From assembly GCF_018614875.1 (NCBI RefSeq), contig NZ_JAGGNW010000026.1, positions 1-64,000 on the forward strand: 64,000 nt of DNA, written 5' to 3'. The stretch's first letter is position 1. Every line of letters starts with the position of its first letter. This stretch comes from Variovorax paradoxus (lineage in GTDB: Bacteria > Pseudomonadota > Gammaproteobacteria > Burkholderiales > Burkholderiaceae_C). Made by a program: the position numbers and the translations under genes. The notes under the pieces are model-generated. The model was not told where the DNA came from. It worked only from the letters and a program-made list of their open reading frames with translations, and did no database searches. This document shows, piece after piece, positions 17,575 to 25,967 of this stretch.

Positions 17575-18449
17575 TGGACCTCGACCTGGTGCTCATCACC
17601 GGCATGTCGGGTTCGGGCAAGTCGGTGGCGCTGCATGCGCTGGAAGACGCCGGCTACTACTGCGTCGACAACCTGCCGCCCGAACTGCTGACGGCTTTCA
17701 TCGCGCTGCAGCACGAACAGCAGGCCACGCGCGTCGCCATTGCCATGGACGTGCGCAGCGGCGTGTCGCTGCCGATCGTTCCGCAGCAGCTCGAAGCCTT
17801 GCGGCAGGACGGCGTTTCGCTGCGTTCGCTTTTCCTCGACGCAACCACCGACGCACTGCTGCGGCGCTATTCGGAAACCCGCCGGCGCCATCCGCTTTCG
17901 CGCCAGGAGGGGCGCACCGACGCGCCCGAGCAGGAGCGCGTGCTGGTGCAGGCCATCGAACTTGAGCGCGAGCTGCTGGCCGATCTGCGCGACGGCGCCG
18001 ACGTGATCGACACCAGCCTCATACGCCCGGCCCAGCTGCAGAGCTACATCAAGGCGCTGATCTCGGCGCCGCAGAGCGCATTGACGCTGGTGTTCGAATC
18101 GTTCGCCTTCAAGCGCGGCGTGCCGCTGGACGCCGACTATGTGTTCGACGTGCGCATGTTGCCCAACCCGCACTACGTGCCCGCCCTGCGGCCGCTCACG
18201 GGCCGCGATGCACCGGTGGTCGAATGGCTGCGCGAGCACGACGACGTCGCGCGCATGTACGACGACATCGAGCAATTCCTTTCCCGCTGGCTCGATGCCC
18301 TGGCGCGGGACCATCGCAGCTATGTGACCGTGGCCATCGGCTGCACGGGCGGCCAGCACCGCTCGGTGTTCCTGGTCGAACAGCTCGCGCGCGCTTTCGG
18401 AACCCGCTGGGTCGCCCTCAAGCGCCACCGCGAACTCGACGCGGCCTGA
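17574..18449 (+). CDS. rapZ: RapZ/YvcJ-type nucleotide-binding protein
   Basis: A 291-residue P-loop protein (LITGMSGSGKSVALHALED near the N-terminus) with a second conserved block HYVPALRPLTGRD and the C-terminal CTGGQHRSVFLVEQLA. In E. coli RapZ binds the small RNA GlmZ and recruits RNase E to control amino-sugar synthesis; in other bacteria the molecular role is less clear. The ATG at 17574 overlaps the recN stop as TGATG; a GTG three bases earlier is also possible. In many betaproteobacteria rapZ sits with hprK and ptsN instead, which are not here. Confidence 0.93.
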   Translation: MDLDLVLITGMSGSGKSVALHALEDAGYYCVDNLPPELLTAFIALQHEQQATRVAIAMDVRSGVSLPIVPQQLEALRQDGVSLRSLFLDATTDALLRRYSETRRRHPLSRQEGRTDAPEQERVLVQAIELERELLADLRDGADVIDTSLIRPAQLQSYIKALISAPQSALTLVFESFAFKRGVPLDADYVFDVRMLPNPHYVPALRPLTGRDAPVVEWLREHDDVARMYDDIEQFLSRWLDALARDHRSYVTVAIGCTGGQHRSVFLVEQLARAFGTRWVALKRHRELDAA

Positions 18450-18471
18450 GCTCGCGCCCAGCGCCAAGCCG

Positions 18472-19527
18472 TCAGCCCGCGCCGCTCTCCAGCAGCTTGC
18501 GCATCGGCGCCGGCAATCCCAGGCGGCCCCACTCTTCAGAATCCACCCAGCGCGCGGCAGCGCCTTGCGGCTGGCTGCCTTGGAGCAGCACCGGGTGAAG
18601 GTGCAGGTCCTTGTGCGTCAGCACGTGCACGAAGGGCGGCAGGTCCTGGGTGTCGGGGTGCGCTGCCGACGGCAGCGCGGCAAGCAGTTCTTCGCGGCTC
18701 TCGAACACGGGCGGGCAGTAGAGTCCGGCCCAGATGCCCTTGGCCGGCCGCTTCTCCAGCCAGACACGGCCCTGCGCGTCGCGCGCCAGCAGCGCCCAGA
18801 GCGACTGGGCGCTGCGCTTCAACTTGCGGGTCTTGACGGGATAGCGTTCCGGCTGCCCCTCCCGCAGCCCGACGCAGGTCTGGTCCACGGGACAGATCAT
18901 GCAGCTCGGCTTGCGCGGCAGGCAGACCGTGGCGCCCAGGTCCATCACCCCTTGCGTGTAGCTCGCGATCGCTTCTTTCTGCTCGGCCGGCGGAAGCATC
19001 TGCGTGGCCTGGTCCCACAGCGCACGTTCCTGCGCCGAAGAGGACATGTCGCCGCCGAAGCCGAGGACGCGCGTCAGCACCCGTTTGACGTTGCCATCGA
19101 GAATCGCGACCCGCTCTCCGAAACAGAAGGCCGCGATCGCTGCGGAGGTGGAACGGCCGATGCCGGGCAAGGTCTCGAGCTCGGCCGCCGTGCGCGGAAA
19201 CTCGCCGCCGAAGCGCACCACCACTTCCTGCGCACAACGGTGCATGTTGCGGGCGCGGCTGTAGTAGCCCAGGCCGCTCCAGAGTCCGAAGACCTCGTCC
19301 TCGGTGCCGTCGGCCAGGGCCCGCACGGTCGGGAAGCGTTCGAGAAAGCGCGCGAAGTATCCGAGCACCGTCGAAACCTGGGTTTGCTGCAGCATGACCT
19401 CCGACAGCCACACGCGGTAGGGATCGCGCGTGTTCTGCCACGGCAGCTCGCTGCGCCCGTGGCTGCGCTGCCAGGCCACGATGCGCGCGGCAAAATCGGC
19501 CGGCGCCAGACGATCAGGCCGCCGCAC
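18472..19527 (-). CDS. mutY: A/G-specific adenine glycosylase MutY
   Basis: A 351-residue glycosylase that removes A mispaired with 8-oxoG. Motifs: LPWQNTRDPYRVWLSEVMLQQTQV, helix-hairpin-helix ETLPGIGRSTSAAIAA, catalytic Asp in AILDGNVKRVL, the Fe-S ligands CLPRKPSCMICPVDQTC (C-x6-C-x2-C-x5-C), and a C-terminal NUDIX-like 8-oxoG sensing domain (VWLEKRPAKGIWAGLYCPPVF). No ATG fits; a GTG at 19527 starts VRRPDRLAPADFAARI and overlaps the end of the dynamin-like gene by 14 bases, pointing to coupling. The order mutM - dynamin - mutY puts both GO-repair glycosylases on one strand. Confidence 0.94.
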   Translation of the reverse strand: MRRPDRLAPADFAARIVAWQRSHGRSELPWQNTRDPYRVWLSEVMLQQTQVSTVLGYFARFLERFPTVRALADGTEDEVFGLWSGLGYYSRARNMHRCAQEVVVRFGGEFPRTAAELETLPGIGRSTSAAIAAFCFGERVAILDGNVKRVLTRVLGFGGDMSSSAQERALWDQATQMLPPAEQKEAIASYTQGVMDLGATVCLPRKPSCMICPVDQTCVGLREGQPERYPVKTRKLKRSAQSLWALLARDAQGRVWLEKRPAKGIWAGLYCPPVFESREELLAALPSAAHPDTQDLPPFVHVLTHKDLHLHPVLLQGSQPQGAAARWVDSEEWGRLGLPAPMRKLLESGAG

Positions 19528-21478
19528 GCAGTTCGCCGACGGCGGCAGCGGCTGCCGGCCTCCCCTGTTGCGCGATGGCCGACGTGAATTCATGGAGCCG
19601 AAGATGCAGCTCGGCCAGGCTGCTCTCCTGCTGGGCAAGTTCGAGCAGGCGTTCGTCGAGGTTGCCTGCCGCGTTCTGGATGCGCTCGATCGCCTCGATG
19701 CGCTTGCTGAAATTGCGGCGGCGCTCCTTCAGCTGTGCATCGATCTGGGCGCTCGCGCCCTTGCTCCAGCGCTCGACTTCGGTCATTGCCGCTTCGTTGA
19801 CCAGCCGCAGGCGGCTCGCGAGCGCCCGCACCAGCTTGTCGCAGAAGTCCGCTTGCGCCAGCTTCAGCAGATTGCCGACGCCCAGGTAGCGGATGTGGCT
19901 GCGTTCGATCTGGCTGAGCTCCTGCTCGAAGCTCGTCAGGTCGGGCTCGGCGGGTGCCTGCAGGGTGAAGCCCTGTTCCGCATTGAGCTGGCGGAAAGTG
20001 GCGTGCAGCATCGACTGGATCTCGGCCGTCGTCGCCTGCACTTCGCGCAGGTTGTTGCGCAGCGAGTCGAAGGTTTCGCCGTACAACTTGCGCACGTTGA
20101 ACTTGATGCCCGGGCGCTTGAGCGCAGCCGAAAGCCGAACCATGTCTTCCTTGAGCGCGGTGCGGCCGAGCACGGCATACACCTCGCGCAGCAGCTTGCC
20201 CTGCACGGAACGCAGCGCGAGGATGCGCGTGTTGCTGCCCTCGAACTCGGTCTGCTCCTGGTCGATGCGCGCGCGCATGTGGCGAATGACCGACACGTTC
20301 TTGCCACGCAATCCCTGCAGCTCGAGCGCCTGCTCCGACAGATCGCGCTGGCGGACTTTCAAGATGCGCTCGGCCTCGGTCCGCAATGCGACCATGCCGG
20401 CATCCACCGCGAGCCGCAGCATGGTTTCGCGCTTGCCGAGCACGCCTTGCGCGAGCAGCGCTTCGAAAGCCGGCAGGCGGCTGGCTTCGAGCAGCCGCGC
20501 ATCGCGCTGAATCTTTGCCTGCAGGCCCTTCTGCGCCGAAACCGGCAGCACCTGCACCAGCGGAACCTCGAGGAACCTGGCCGCGACCTCGCGCTGGCGT
20601 TCGATCTGAAGCTCGATCTGGGCCGGCGTGCTGAGCGAGTCCCACATGGTGTCGATCTTGTTGAGCACCACGAAGCGCGTGTCGCTGCCTTCGTTTTCGG
20701 TGACCAGGTGCTCGCGCCAGATGGACAGGTCGGAACGCGTCACGCCGGTTTCGGCGCCCAGGATGAAGACGACGGCATGCGCCTGCGGGATCAGGCTCAC
20801 CGTGAGCTCGGGCTCGGCGCCGATGGCGTTCAGGCCCGGGGTATCGAGAATCACCAGCCCCTGCTCCAGCAGCGGATGCGGCATGTTCAGGATGGCATGG
20901 CGCCAGCGCGGAATCTCGACCCGGCCTTCGGCGTCCTGCACGGGGTTGTCGTCCGGCGTCTCTTCGTTCCAGAAGCCCAGCGCGTGCGCCTCGTCCTTGC
21001 TGACCCAGCGCACTTCGGCCACCTTGCTCATGGCCTGGGCCAGCTGGTCGGCATTGCCCACATCGATCGCGATTTCGGTCCAGCGCGTGGGCTTTTCGCG
21101 CCAATGCGTGAGCGAATGGGGCTCCAGGCGGGTTTCGATCGGCAGCAGCCGCAGCTTCGGCGACACCGCGGCGTCGTAGCCCAGTTCGGTCGGGCACATC
21201 GTCGTGCGCCCCGCGCTGGCCGGCATGATGCGCCGCCCATAGCTTGCGAAGAAGATCGCGTTGATGAGCTCCGACTTGCCGCGCGAAAACTCGGCCACGA
21301 AGGCCACCATGACCTTGCTGGTGCGAATCTGCAGCTCAAGCCCGCGCAGGCGCTCGGCCACCGCCTGGTCGAGCAGCTCGTTCTCGGTCAGCCAGCGCGA
21401 CAGCCACTGCAGGCGGCGCGCGAAATTGCTTCGCCAGGCACCGTGCTGATCGAGTTGTTGATTGAAAGAGCGGCTCAA
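19514..21478 (-). CDS. Dynamin-family GTPase
   Basis: A 654-residue protein with a dynamin-like GTPase head: P-loop FVAEFSRGKSELINAIFF (about residues 60-77), switch I Thr region SAGRTTMCPTELGY, G3 VILDTPGLNA and G4-like FVVLNKID. The C-terminal half is mostly helical with long coiled coils, as in bacterial dynamin-like proteins that remodel membranes. No transmembrane pair is obvious. The start is a TTG at 21478, as no ATG or GTG occurs near the conserved N-terminus; an AT-rich inverted repeat sits just upstream. It lies between mutM and mutY on their strand. The cellular role is not known; a link to DNA repair is only positional. Confidence 0.88.
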   Translation of the reverse strand: MSRSFNQQLDQHGAWRSNFARRLQWLSRWLTENELLDQAVAERLRGLELQIRTSKVMVAFVAEFSRGKSELINAIFFASYGRRIMPASAGRTTMCPTELGYDAAVSPKLRLLPIETRLEPHSLTHWREKPTRWTEIAIDVGNADQLAQAMSKVAEVRWVSKDEAHALGFWNEETPDDNPVQDAEGRVEIPRWRHAILNMPHPLLEQGLVILDTPGLNAIGAEPELTVSLIPQAHAVVFILGAETGVTRSDLSIWREHLVTENEGSDTRFVVLNKIDTMWDSLSTPAQIELQIERQREVAARFLEVPLVQVLPVSAQKGLQAKIQRDARLLEASRLPAFEALLAQGVLGKRETMLRLAVDAGMVALRTEAERILKVRQRDLSEQALELQGLRGKNVSVIRHMRARIDQEQTEFEGSNTRILALRSVQGKLLREVYAVLGRTALKEDMVRLSAALKRPGIKFNVRKLYGETFDSLRNNLREVQATTAEIQSMLHATFRQLNAEQGFTLQAPAEPDLTSFEQELSQIERSHIRYLGVGNLLKLAQADFCDKLVRALASRLRLVNEAAMTEVERWSKGASAQIDAQLKERRRNFSKRIEAIERIQNAAGNLDERLLELAQQESSLAELHLRLHEFTSAIAQQGRPAAAAAVGELRAAA

Positions 21479-21486
21479 GGGAGATA

Positions 21487-21504
21487 TGTAAGAAATAACT
21501 TACA
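21487..21504. repeat. AT-rich inverted repeat before the dynamin-like gene
   Basis: TGTAAG-N6-CTTACA, embedded in an AT-rich 40-bp stretch that also contains TATATT on the minus strand. It sits 9 bp upstream of the TTG start, where it could be an operator or a leader hairpin. Confidence 0.5.
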
Positions 21505-21567
21505 AATATAACATTGCAAACTGGGGAGCAACCGATCGCAGGATATTCGAACGCGGGAACTGGGACA

Positions 21568-22380
21568 CTATTTTTGACAGTTCGGGCAATAGTAAGTGGA
21601 ACGCTGGCCCTGGCGCAGTTGCCGGATCGGCGTTGCGCAGACCCGACAGGGCTCGCCGGCCCGGCCGTAGACCGCGGCTTCGAGCTGGAAATAGCCGTTC
21701 TGTCCGTCCACGTTGGAAAAGTCGCGCAGCGTGCTGCCGCCCTTCTCGACCGCCCTTGCCAGGATGTCGCGCACCGCCGCATGAAGCCTGGCCGCCCTTG
21801 GCCGGCTGATGCGCGCGGCCGAAAGCGTGGGCCGGATGCCCGCCCGGAACAGCGCTTCCGACGCATAGATGTTTCCAACCCCCACCACCACGTCGCCCGC
21901 GAGCAGCACCTGCTTCACCGCGGTGCGGCGCTTGCGAAGGCCGGCGTGGAACGCGTCCAGATCGAAGGCATCGCCGAGCGGCTCCACGCCCAGGCCGCCA
22001 AGCAGCTTGATGGCCCACGGCGCGGCCTCGTCCTCCACGTAGACCACGGCGCCGAAGCGGCGCGGATCGTTCAGCCGCAGCGTGCCGAGTTCCGTCACGA
22101 GATCGAAGTGATCGTGAACGCCGGGCGGGGGAAGCGCCGCGTCGAAGCGCAGGCTGCCCGACATGCCCAGGTGCAGCAGCAGCAGCCCGCGATCCAGGTC
22201 GATCAACAGATACTTTCCGCGCCGCCGCACTTGCAGCACATGGCGCCCGACCAGCGCCTCGGGCGCGACCATCAGCGCCCAGCGCAAGGGTTTGCCGATG
22301 CGAACCGCAGCGATGCGTGCGCCGGCAATGCGTTCGGCAAAACCGCGCCGCGTCACTTCGACTTCGGGAAGCTCAGGCAT
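21568..22380 (-). CDS. mutM: Formamidopyrimidine-DNA glycosylase MutM
   Basis: A 270-residue bifunctional glycosylase/AP lyase that removes 8-oxoG paired with C. The obligatory N-terminal PELPEVEVTRRGF (catalytic Pro and Glu) is intact, as are the H2TH helix region (GVGNIYASEALFRAGI) and the C-terminal zinc finger (CRVCATPIRQ...YYCPNCQK). It diverges from the TPR gene (71 bp) and precedes the dynamin-like gene and mutY on the same strand. Confidence 0.97.
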   Translation of the reverse strand: MPELPEVEVTRRGFAERIAGARIAAVRIGKPLRWALMVAPEALVGRHVLQVRRRGKYLLIDLDRGLLLLHLGMSGSLRFDAALPPPGVHDHFDLVTELGTLRLNDPRRFGAVVYVEDEAAPWAIKLLGGLGVEPLGDAFDLDAFHAGLRKRRTAVKQVLLAGDVVVGVGNIYASEALFRAGIRPTLSAARISRPRAARLHAAVRDILARAVEKGGSTLRDFSNVDGQNGYFQLEAAVYGRAGEPCRVCATPIRQLRQGQRSTYYCPNCQK

Positions 22381-22451
22381 GAAATTGAAACTCCGGGCTG
22401 CGACGAAGCCCCACGCGGTGCTCGCTCAAAAGCTTGGATTATTATGGTTCG

Positions 22452-24296
22452 ATGATTCCATCGCTCCGCCGACACCGCCTTGCGGCGGCCGCGTCTCTCG
22501 TCGTGTTGCTGGCTTGCGCCGCTCACGCGCAAACTTCCGACCCCGCCGCACCCAACAGCCCGGCGCCCATCATCGAACGGCCGGCACCGTCCCGGCCGGG
22601 GACAAAGCCGCCAACTGCGCCGGCCGCCGCGAAGCCGGCCAGCGAACCCGCCGCGCAGCCCTCGGCGCTGACCGCCGAACTGTTCTACGAAATCCTGATG
22701 GGCGAGATGACCGCGCGCTCCGGCGACCCCGGATCGGGCTACGCACTGGTGCTCGACGCGGCCCGGCGGCTGCGCGACGGCAAGCTGTTCCAGCGCGCGG
22801 TCGAAATCGCCCTGCAATCGCGCTCCGGCGATGCGGCGCTCGCGGCGTCGCGCGCATGGCAGGAGACGCTGCCCAACTCGCGCGATGCGCGGCGCATCGA
22901 ACTCCAGATACTGATCGCGCTCAACCGCATCGGCGAAACGGTCGAGCCGCTGCGGGCCGAAGTCGCGGCCACGCCGCAGATCGAAAAACCGATGCTGATG
23001 GCGGTGATCGCGCGCAACTACTCGCGCGCCTCCGACAAGAAGCAGGCCGCTTCGGTGGTCGAGCAGGCACTGGTCGACGAGCTCAAGAGCCCGACCACCG
23101 GCGGGCTGGCCTGGGCCACGGTCGGCCGCCTGCGCCTGAATGCCGGCGACACCTCCGGCGCCCTGGACGCCGCGTTCAAGGGCCAGCAGATCGACCCCGC
23201 CTCCGACGCCCCGGCCGCCCTGGCGCTCGAGATGATCGACCCCGGCCAGCCACTCGCAGAACCGATCGTCACGCGCTACCTGGCCAACAACCCCAAGGCG
23301 CCGCCCGACCTGCGCATCGCCTACGCGCGCGTGCTGGTCGAAAACCGCCGCTACACGGATTCCGCCGCGCAGCTGCAGGCGCTCACCGCGGCGCGGCCCC
23401 AACTGGCCGAGCCATGGCTGCTGCTCGGCAGCCTGCAGGCGCAGGCCCGGCAGGACGCGGCAGCCGAAACATCGCTCAAGCGCTACATCGACCTGGCGGC
23501 CAACCAGAAGGATCCGGACGACCGCCAGCGCGGCACCACCCAGGCCTACCTCGTTCTCTCGCAACTGGCGGAGCGCCGCAAGGACTTCACAGCCGCGGAG
23601 CGCTGGCTCGCACGCGTCGACAGCACCGACGACCTGGTCGTTGCGCAAACGCGCCGCGCCGGCCTGCTGGCGCGCCAGGGCAAGCTGCCCCAGGCGCGCG
23701 AACTCCTGCGCGGCCTGCCCGAGCGCACGCCCGAGGACAAGAAGCAGAAATTCCTCGCCGAAGTGCAGCTGCTGCGCGACGCCAGGCAATACCAGGCGGC
23801 CTACGACATGCTGGCCCAGGCTTCCGCCGCCGCCCCGAGCGACAGCGACCTGGTCTACGACCAGGCCATGGTGGCCGAAAAGCTCAACCGCCTCGACGAA
23901 ATGGAACGGCTCCTGCGCAGGCTGATCGAGCTCAAGCCCGAAAACCAGAACGCGTACAACGCGCTGGGCTATTCCTTCGCCGATCGCAAGATCCGGCTCG
24001 ACGAGGCGCGCACGCTGATCCAGAAAGCCGTGCAGCTGGCCCCCGAAGATCCCTTCATTGCGGACAGCCTGGGCTGGGTGGAATTCCGGCTGGGCAACAC
24101 GACGGAGGCCATCCGCATCCTGGAAGCCGCCTACAAGACCCGTCCCGATCCGGAAATCGGCGCGCATTTTGGCGAAGTGCTCTGGTCGGCGGGCCAGAAG
24201 GACCGCGCCGTCACGATCTGGAAGGAAGCCCTGCTGAGCGACGGCGAAAACGAAACCCTGCAGGAAACGCTCAAGCGCCTGCGGGTCAAGCCGTGA
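22452..24296 (+). CDS. Exported TPR-repeat protein
   Basis: A 614-residue tetratricopeptide protein. ATG at 22452 gives MIPSLRRHRLAAAASLVVLLA...AHAQ, a Sec signal peptide with AxA cleavage; an upstream TTG in frame would spoil it. A Pro/Ala-rich linker (residues 24-65) precedes many helical TPR-like units, the clearest near the C-terminus (NQNAYNALGYSFADRKIRLDEARTLIQKA, PFIADSLGWVEFRLGNTTEAIRILEAA). It ends 3 bp before lolB. Proteins of this type at this position are common in Burkholderiales; a periplasmic scaffolding role is inferred from signal peptide and repeats. Confidence 0.9.
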   Translation: MIPSLRRHRLAAAASLVVLLACAAHAQTSDPAAPNSPAPIIERPAPSRPGTKPPTAPAAAKPASEPAAQPSALTAELFYEILMGEMTARSGDPGSGYALVLDAARRLRDGKLFQRAVEIALQSRSGDAALAASRAWQETLPNSRDARRIELQILIALNRIGETVEPLRAEVAATPQIEKPMLMAVIARNYSRASDKKQAASVVEQALVDELKSPTTGGLAWATVGRLRLNAGDTSGALDAAFKGQQIDPASDAPAALALEMIDPGQPLAEPIVTRYLANNPKAPPDLRIAYARVLVENRRYTDSAAQLQALTAARPQLAEPWLLLGSLQAQARQDAAAETSLKRYIDLAANQKDPDDRQRGTTQAYLVLSQLAERRKDFTAAERWLARVDSTDDLVVAQTRRAGLLARQGKLPQARELLRGLPERTPEDKKQKFLAEVQLLRDARQYQAAYDMLAQASAAAPSDSDLVYDQAMVAEKLNRLDEMERLLRRLIELKPENQNAYNALGYSFADRKIRLDEARTLIQKAVQLAPEDPFIADSLGWVEFRLGNTTEAIRILEAAYKTRPDPEIGAHFGEVLWSAGQKDRAVTIWKEALLSDGENETLQETLKRLRVKP

Positions 24297-24298
24297 AC

Positions 24299-24820
24299 AT
24301 GCCCGCCCCCGAGGTTTCCCGCAGCGGCCGCCGCGCTCTGCTGATTGCGGGCGGGGTTGCTCTTCTCTCGATGGCGGGCTGCGCCCAATTGACGGGCGGC
24401 TCCTCCTCCGCGCCAAGGCCTTCGGACAGCTGGAGCGGCCGCATGTCGCTGCGCATCGACAGCCAGCCGGTGCAGACCTTCTCGGCATTGTTCGAGCTGC
24501 GTGGCTCCCCCGAGCAGGGCGAACTCTCGCTCACGAGCCCGATCGGCAGCACCCTGGCGCAGTTGCACTGGGCACCCGGCGAAGCCCTGCTCAAGAATGG
24601 CAGCGAGACCCGGCGCTTCGACTCGGTCGAAGCCTTGATCGAAGCCGCCACTGGTGCCGCGATACCCGTCGGCGCGCTCTTCGGCTGGCTTGCGGGCCGT
24701 GACGAACGCGTGCCCGGCTGGCGCCCTGATCTGGCCCAGGTCGCCAACGGACGCCTGCAGGCCACGCGCGAAGCGCCCAGCCCCACGGCGGACCTGCGCA
24801 TCGTCTTCGAGCGGTCATGA
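24299..24820 (+). CDS. lolB: Outer-membrane lipoprotein insertase LolB
   Basis: A 173-residue lipoprotein that receives lipoproteins from LolA and inserts them in the outer membrane. The signal ends in a lipobox LLSMAGC (Cys about 25). The mature part matches the LolB fold order: SWSGRMSLRIDSQPVQTFSALFELRGSPEQGELSLTSPIG, followed by LARLHWAPG-like and PVGALFGWLAGRD. The ATG at 24299 just follows the TPR stop; the stop overlaps the ispE ATG by four bases. The TPR-lolB-ispE order supports the call, which from sequence alone would be weaker because LolB diverges fast. Confidence 0.9.
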   Translation: MPAPEVSRSGRRALLIAGGVALLSMAGCAQLTGGSSSAPRPSDSWSGRMSLRIDSQPVQTFSALFELRGSPEQGELSLTSPIGSTLAQLHWAPGEALLKNGSETRRFDSVEALIEAATGAAIPVGALFGWLAGRDERVPGWRPDLAQVANGRLQATREAPSPTADLRIVFERS

Positions 24821-25707
24821 AGGCGATCTACGACCTTCCCGCACCGGCCAAGCTCAACCTCTTCCTGCACATCACCGGCCGGCGCGAAGACGGCTACCAC
24901 CTGCTGCAGTCCGTCTTCATGCTGATCGACTGGTGCGACACGCTCCACGTCGAGCTGCGCAGCGATGGCCAGCTCAGCCGCGAAGACCTGACGACCGAAC
25001 TGCCGCCCGACGATCTCGTGCTGCGCGCGGCGCGCGCGCTCCAGGCGCATGCGGCGCCCGGCCAGGGCGCCCACATCGGCATTGCCAAGCAGGTGCCGGC
25101 GCAGGCCGGCATGGGCGGAGGCTCTTCGGATGCCGCCACGTGCCTGCTGGCCCTGAACCGCCTGTGGAACCTGAACCTGCCGCTGTCGCGCCTGGCCGAG
25201 ATCGGCGTGAAACTCGGCGCCGACGTGCCGTTTTTCCTTGGCGGGCGCAATGCCTGGGTCGAAGGAATCGGCGAAAAGATCAGCCCCGTGAACATCCCCT
25301 CGGCACGGTTCGTGGTGGTCAAGCCACCCCAGGGACTCGATACCCGGCTAATTTTTTCTGCACCCGACCTTCAACGCGCAACTCCTGTTGCTATAATCTC
25401 GGGCTTTGCTGCAGATAGCGAACAGCTTGAAGCTCCAAACCCCGAAAGCAGCGCTTTCAAGGTTTTGGACTTCGGCCACAACGACCTGCAGCCGGTTGCC
25501 CAGCGGCTTTGCCCCGCGGTCACCGAGGCCATCGAATGGCTCGGCGCCCAAGGATTGAAAGCCCGGATGACCGGCTCCGGAAGTTCAGTATTCGCAAAAA
25601 TGCCGCAAGGGCCGCAAGAAGCGGAACTGGCCGAAGCCCCCACGGGCTGGCAGGTTCGCCAATGCAGCAACCTGGCCGTTCATCCACTTTGGGGATGGGC
25701 GACCTGA
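24817..25707 (+). CDS. ispE: 4-(cytidine 5'-diphospho)-2-C-methyl-D-erythritol kinase IspE
   Basis: A 296-residue GHMP kinase of the non-mevalonate isoprenoid pathway. Motifs: DLPAPAKLNLFLHITGRREDGYH near the N-terminus, ATP loop VPAQAGMGGGSSDAATCLLALN, GADVPFFLGGRNAWVEGIGE and the C-terminal ARMTGSGSSVFA. Between the second and third conserved blocks lies a segment rich in AT relative to neighbours that contains TGCTATAATC, a perfect extended -10 box inside the coding sequence. The ATG overlaps the lolB stop. Confidence 0.96.
   Translation: MKAIYDLPAPAKLNLFLHITGRREDGYHLLQSVFMLIDWCDTLHVELRSDGQLSREDLTTELPPDDLVLRAARALQAHAAPGQGAHIGIAKQVPAQAGMGGGSSDAATCLLALNRLWNLNLPLSRLAEIGVKLGADVPFFLGGRNAWVEGIGEKISPVNIPSARFVVVKPPQGLDTRLIFSAPDLQRATPVAIISGFAADSEQLEAPNPESSAFKVLDFGHNDLQPVAQRLCPAVTEAIEWLGAQGLKARMTGSGSSVFAKMPQGPQEAELAEAPTGWQVRQCSNLAVHPLWGWAT
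25389..25397 (+). promoter_or_regulatory. Candidate extended -10 promoter inside ispE
   Basis: TGCTATAAT is an ideal extended -10 (TGn-TATAAT) on the coding strand, about 380 bp before tRNA-Gln and 570 bp before prs. The -35 is weak (TTCAAC at 16 bp). It could drive tRNA-Gln-prs independently of the lolB-ispE message. Confidence 0.5.
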
Positions 25708-25773
25708 AGATAATCGGATCGTCATGGGTCCGATGCGACATATCGGTTTGTGGTGAAAACCATCGACCCGTGT

Positions 25774-25850
25774 AGGGGAGTCGCCAAGCTGGTTAAGGCA
25801 CTGGATTTTGATTCCAGCATGCAAAGGTTCGAATCCTTTCTCCCCTGCCA
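25774..25850 (+). tRNA. tRNA-Gln(UUG)
   Basis: A 77-base tRNA with acceptor AGGGGAG/CTCCCCT, the weak A1-U72 pair typical of tRNA-Gln, anticodon loop TTTTGAT giving TTG, T arm GGTTCGAATCC, discriminator G and encoded CCA. It lies between ispE and prs, a conserved position in this group. Confidence 0.96.
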
Positions 25851-25967
25851 AATCTTCTGAGCTGCGGTCTAACCGCCGCAGCACTTCAAACTGGGGCCCA
25901 CCGGCCGCCACGACTCGAATTCTTTGGCGGCTTCCTAAAAGCCAATTCGCACTGCCGGGACGCGCTC

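Noticed and set aside
22163..24820. An 885-codon frame that includes lolB
   Set aside because: Only the final 174 codons encode a recognisable protein (lolB); the rest is a shadow of the TPR gene.
25861..25882. GCTGCGG/CCGCAGC hairpin after tRNA-Gln
   Set aside because: No T run; may be a processing structure but too weak to call a terminator.
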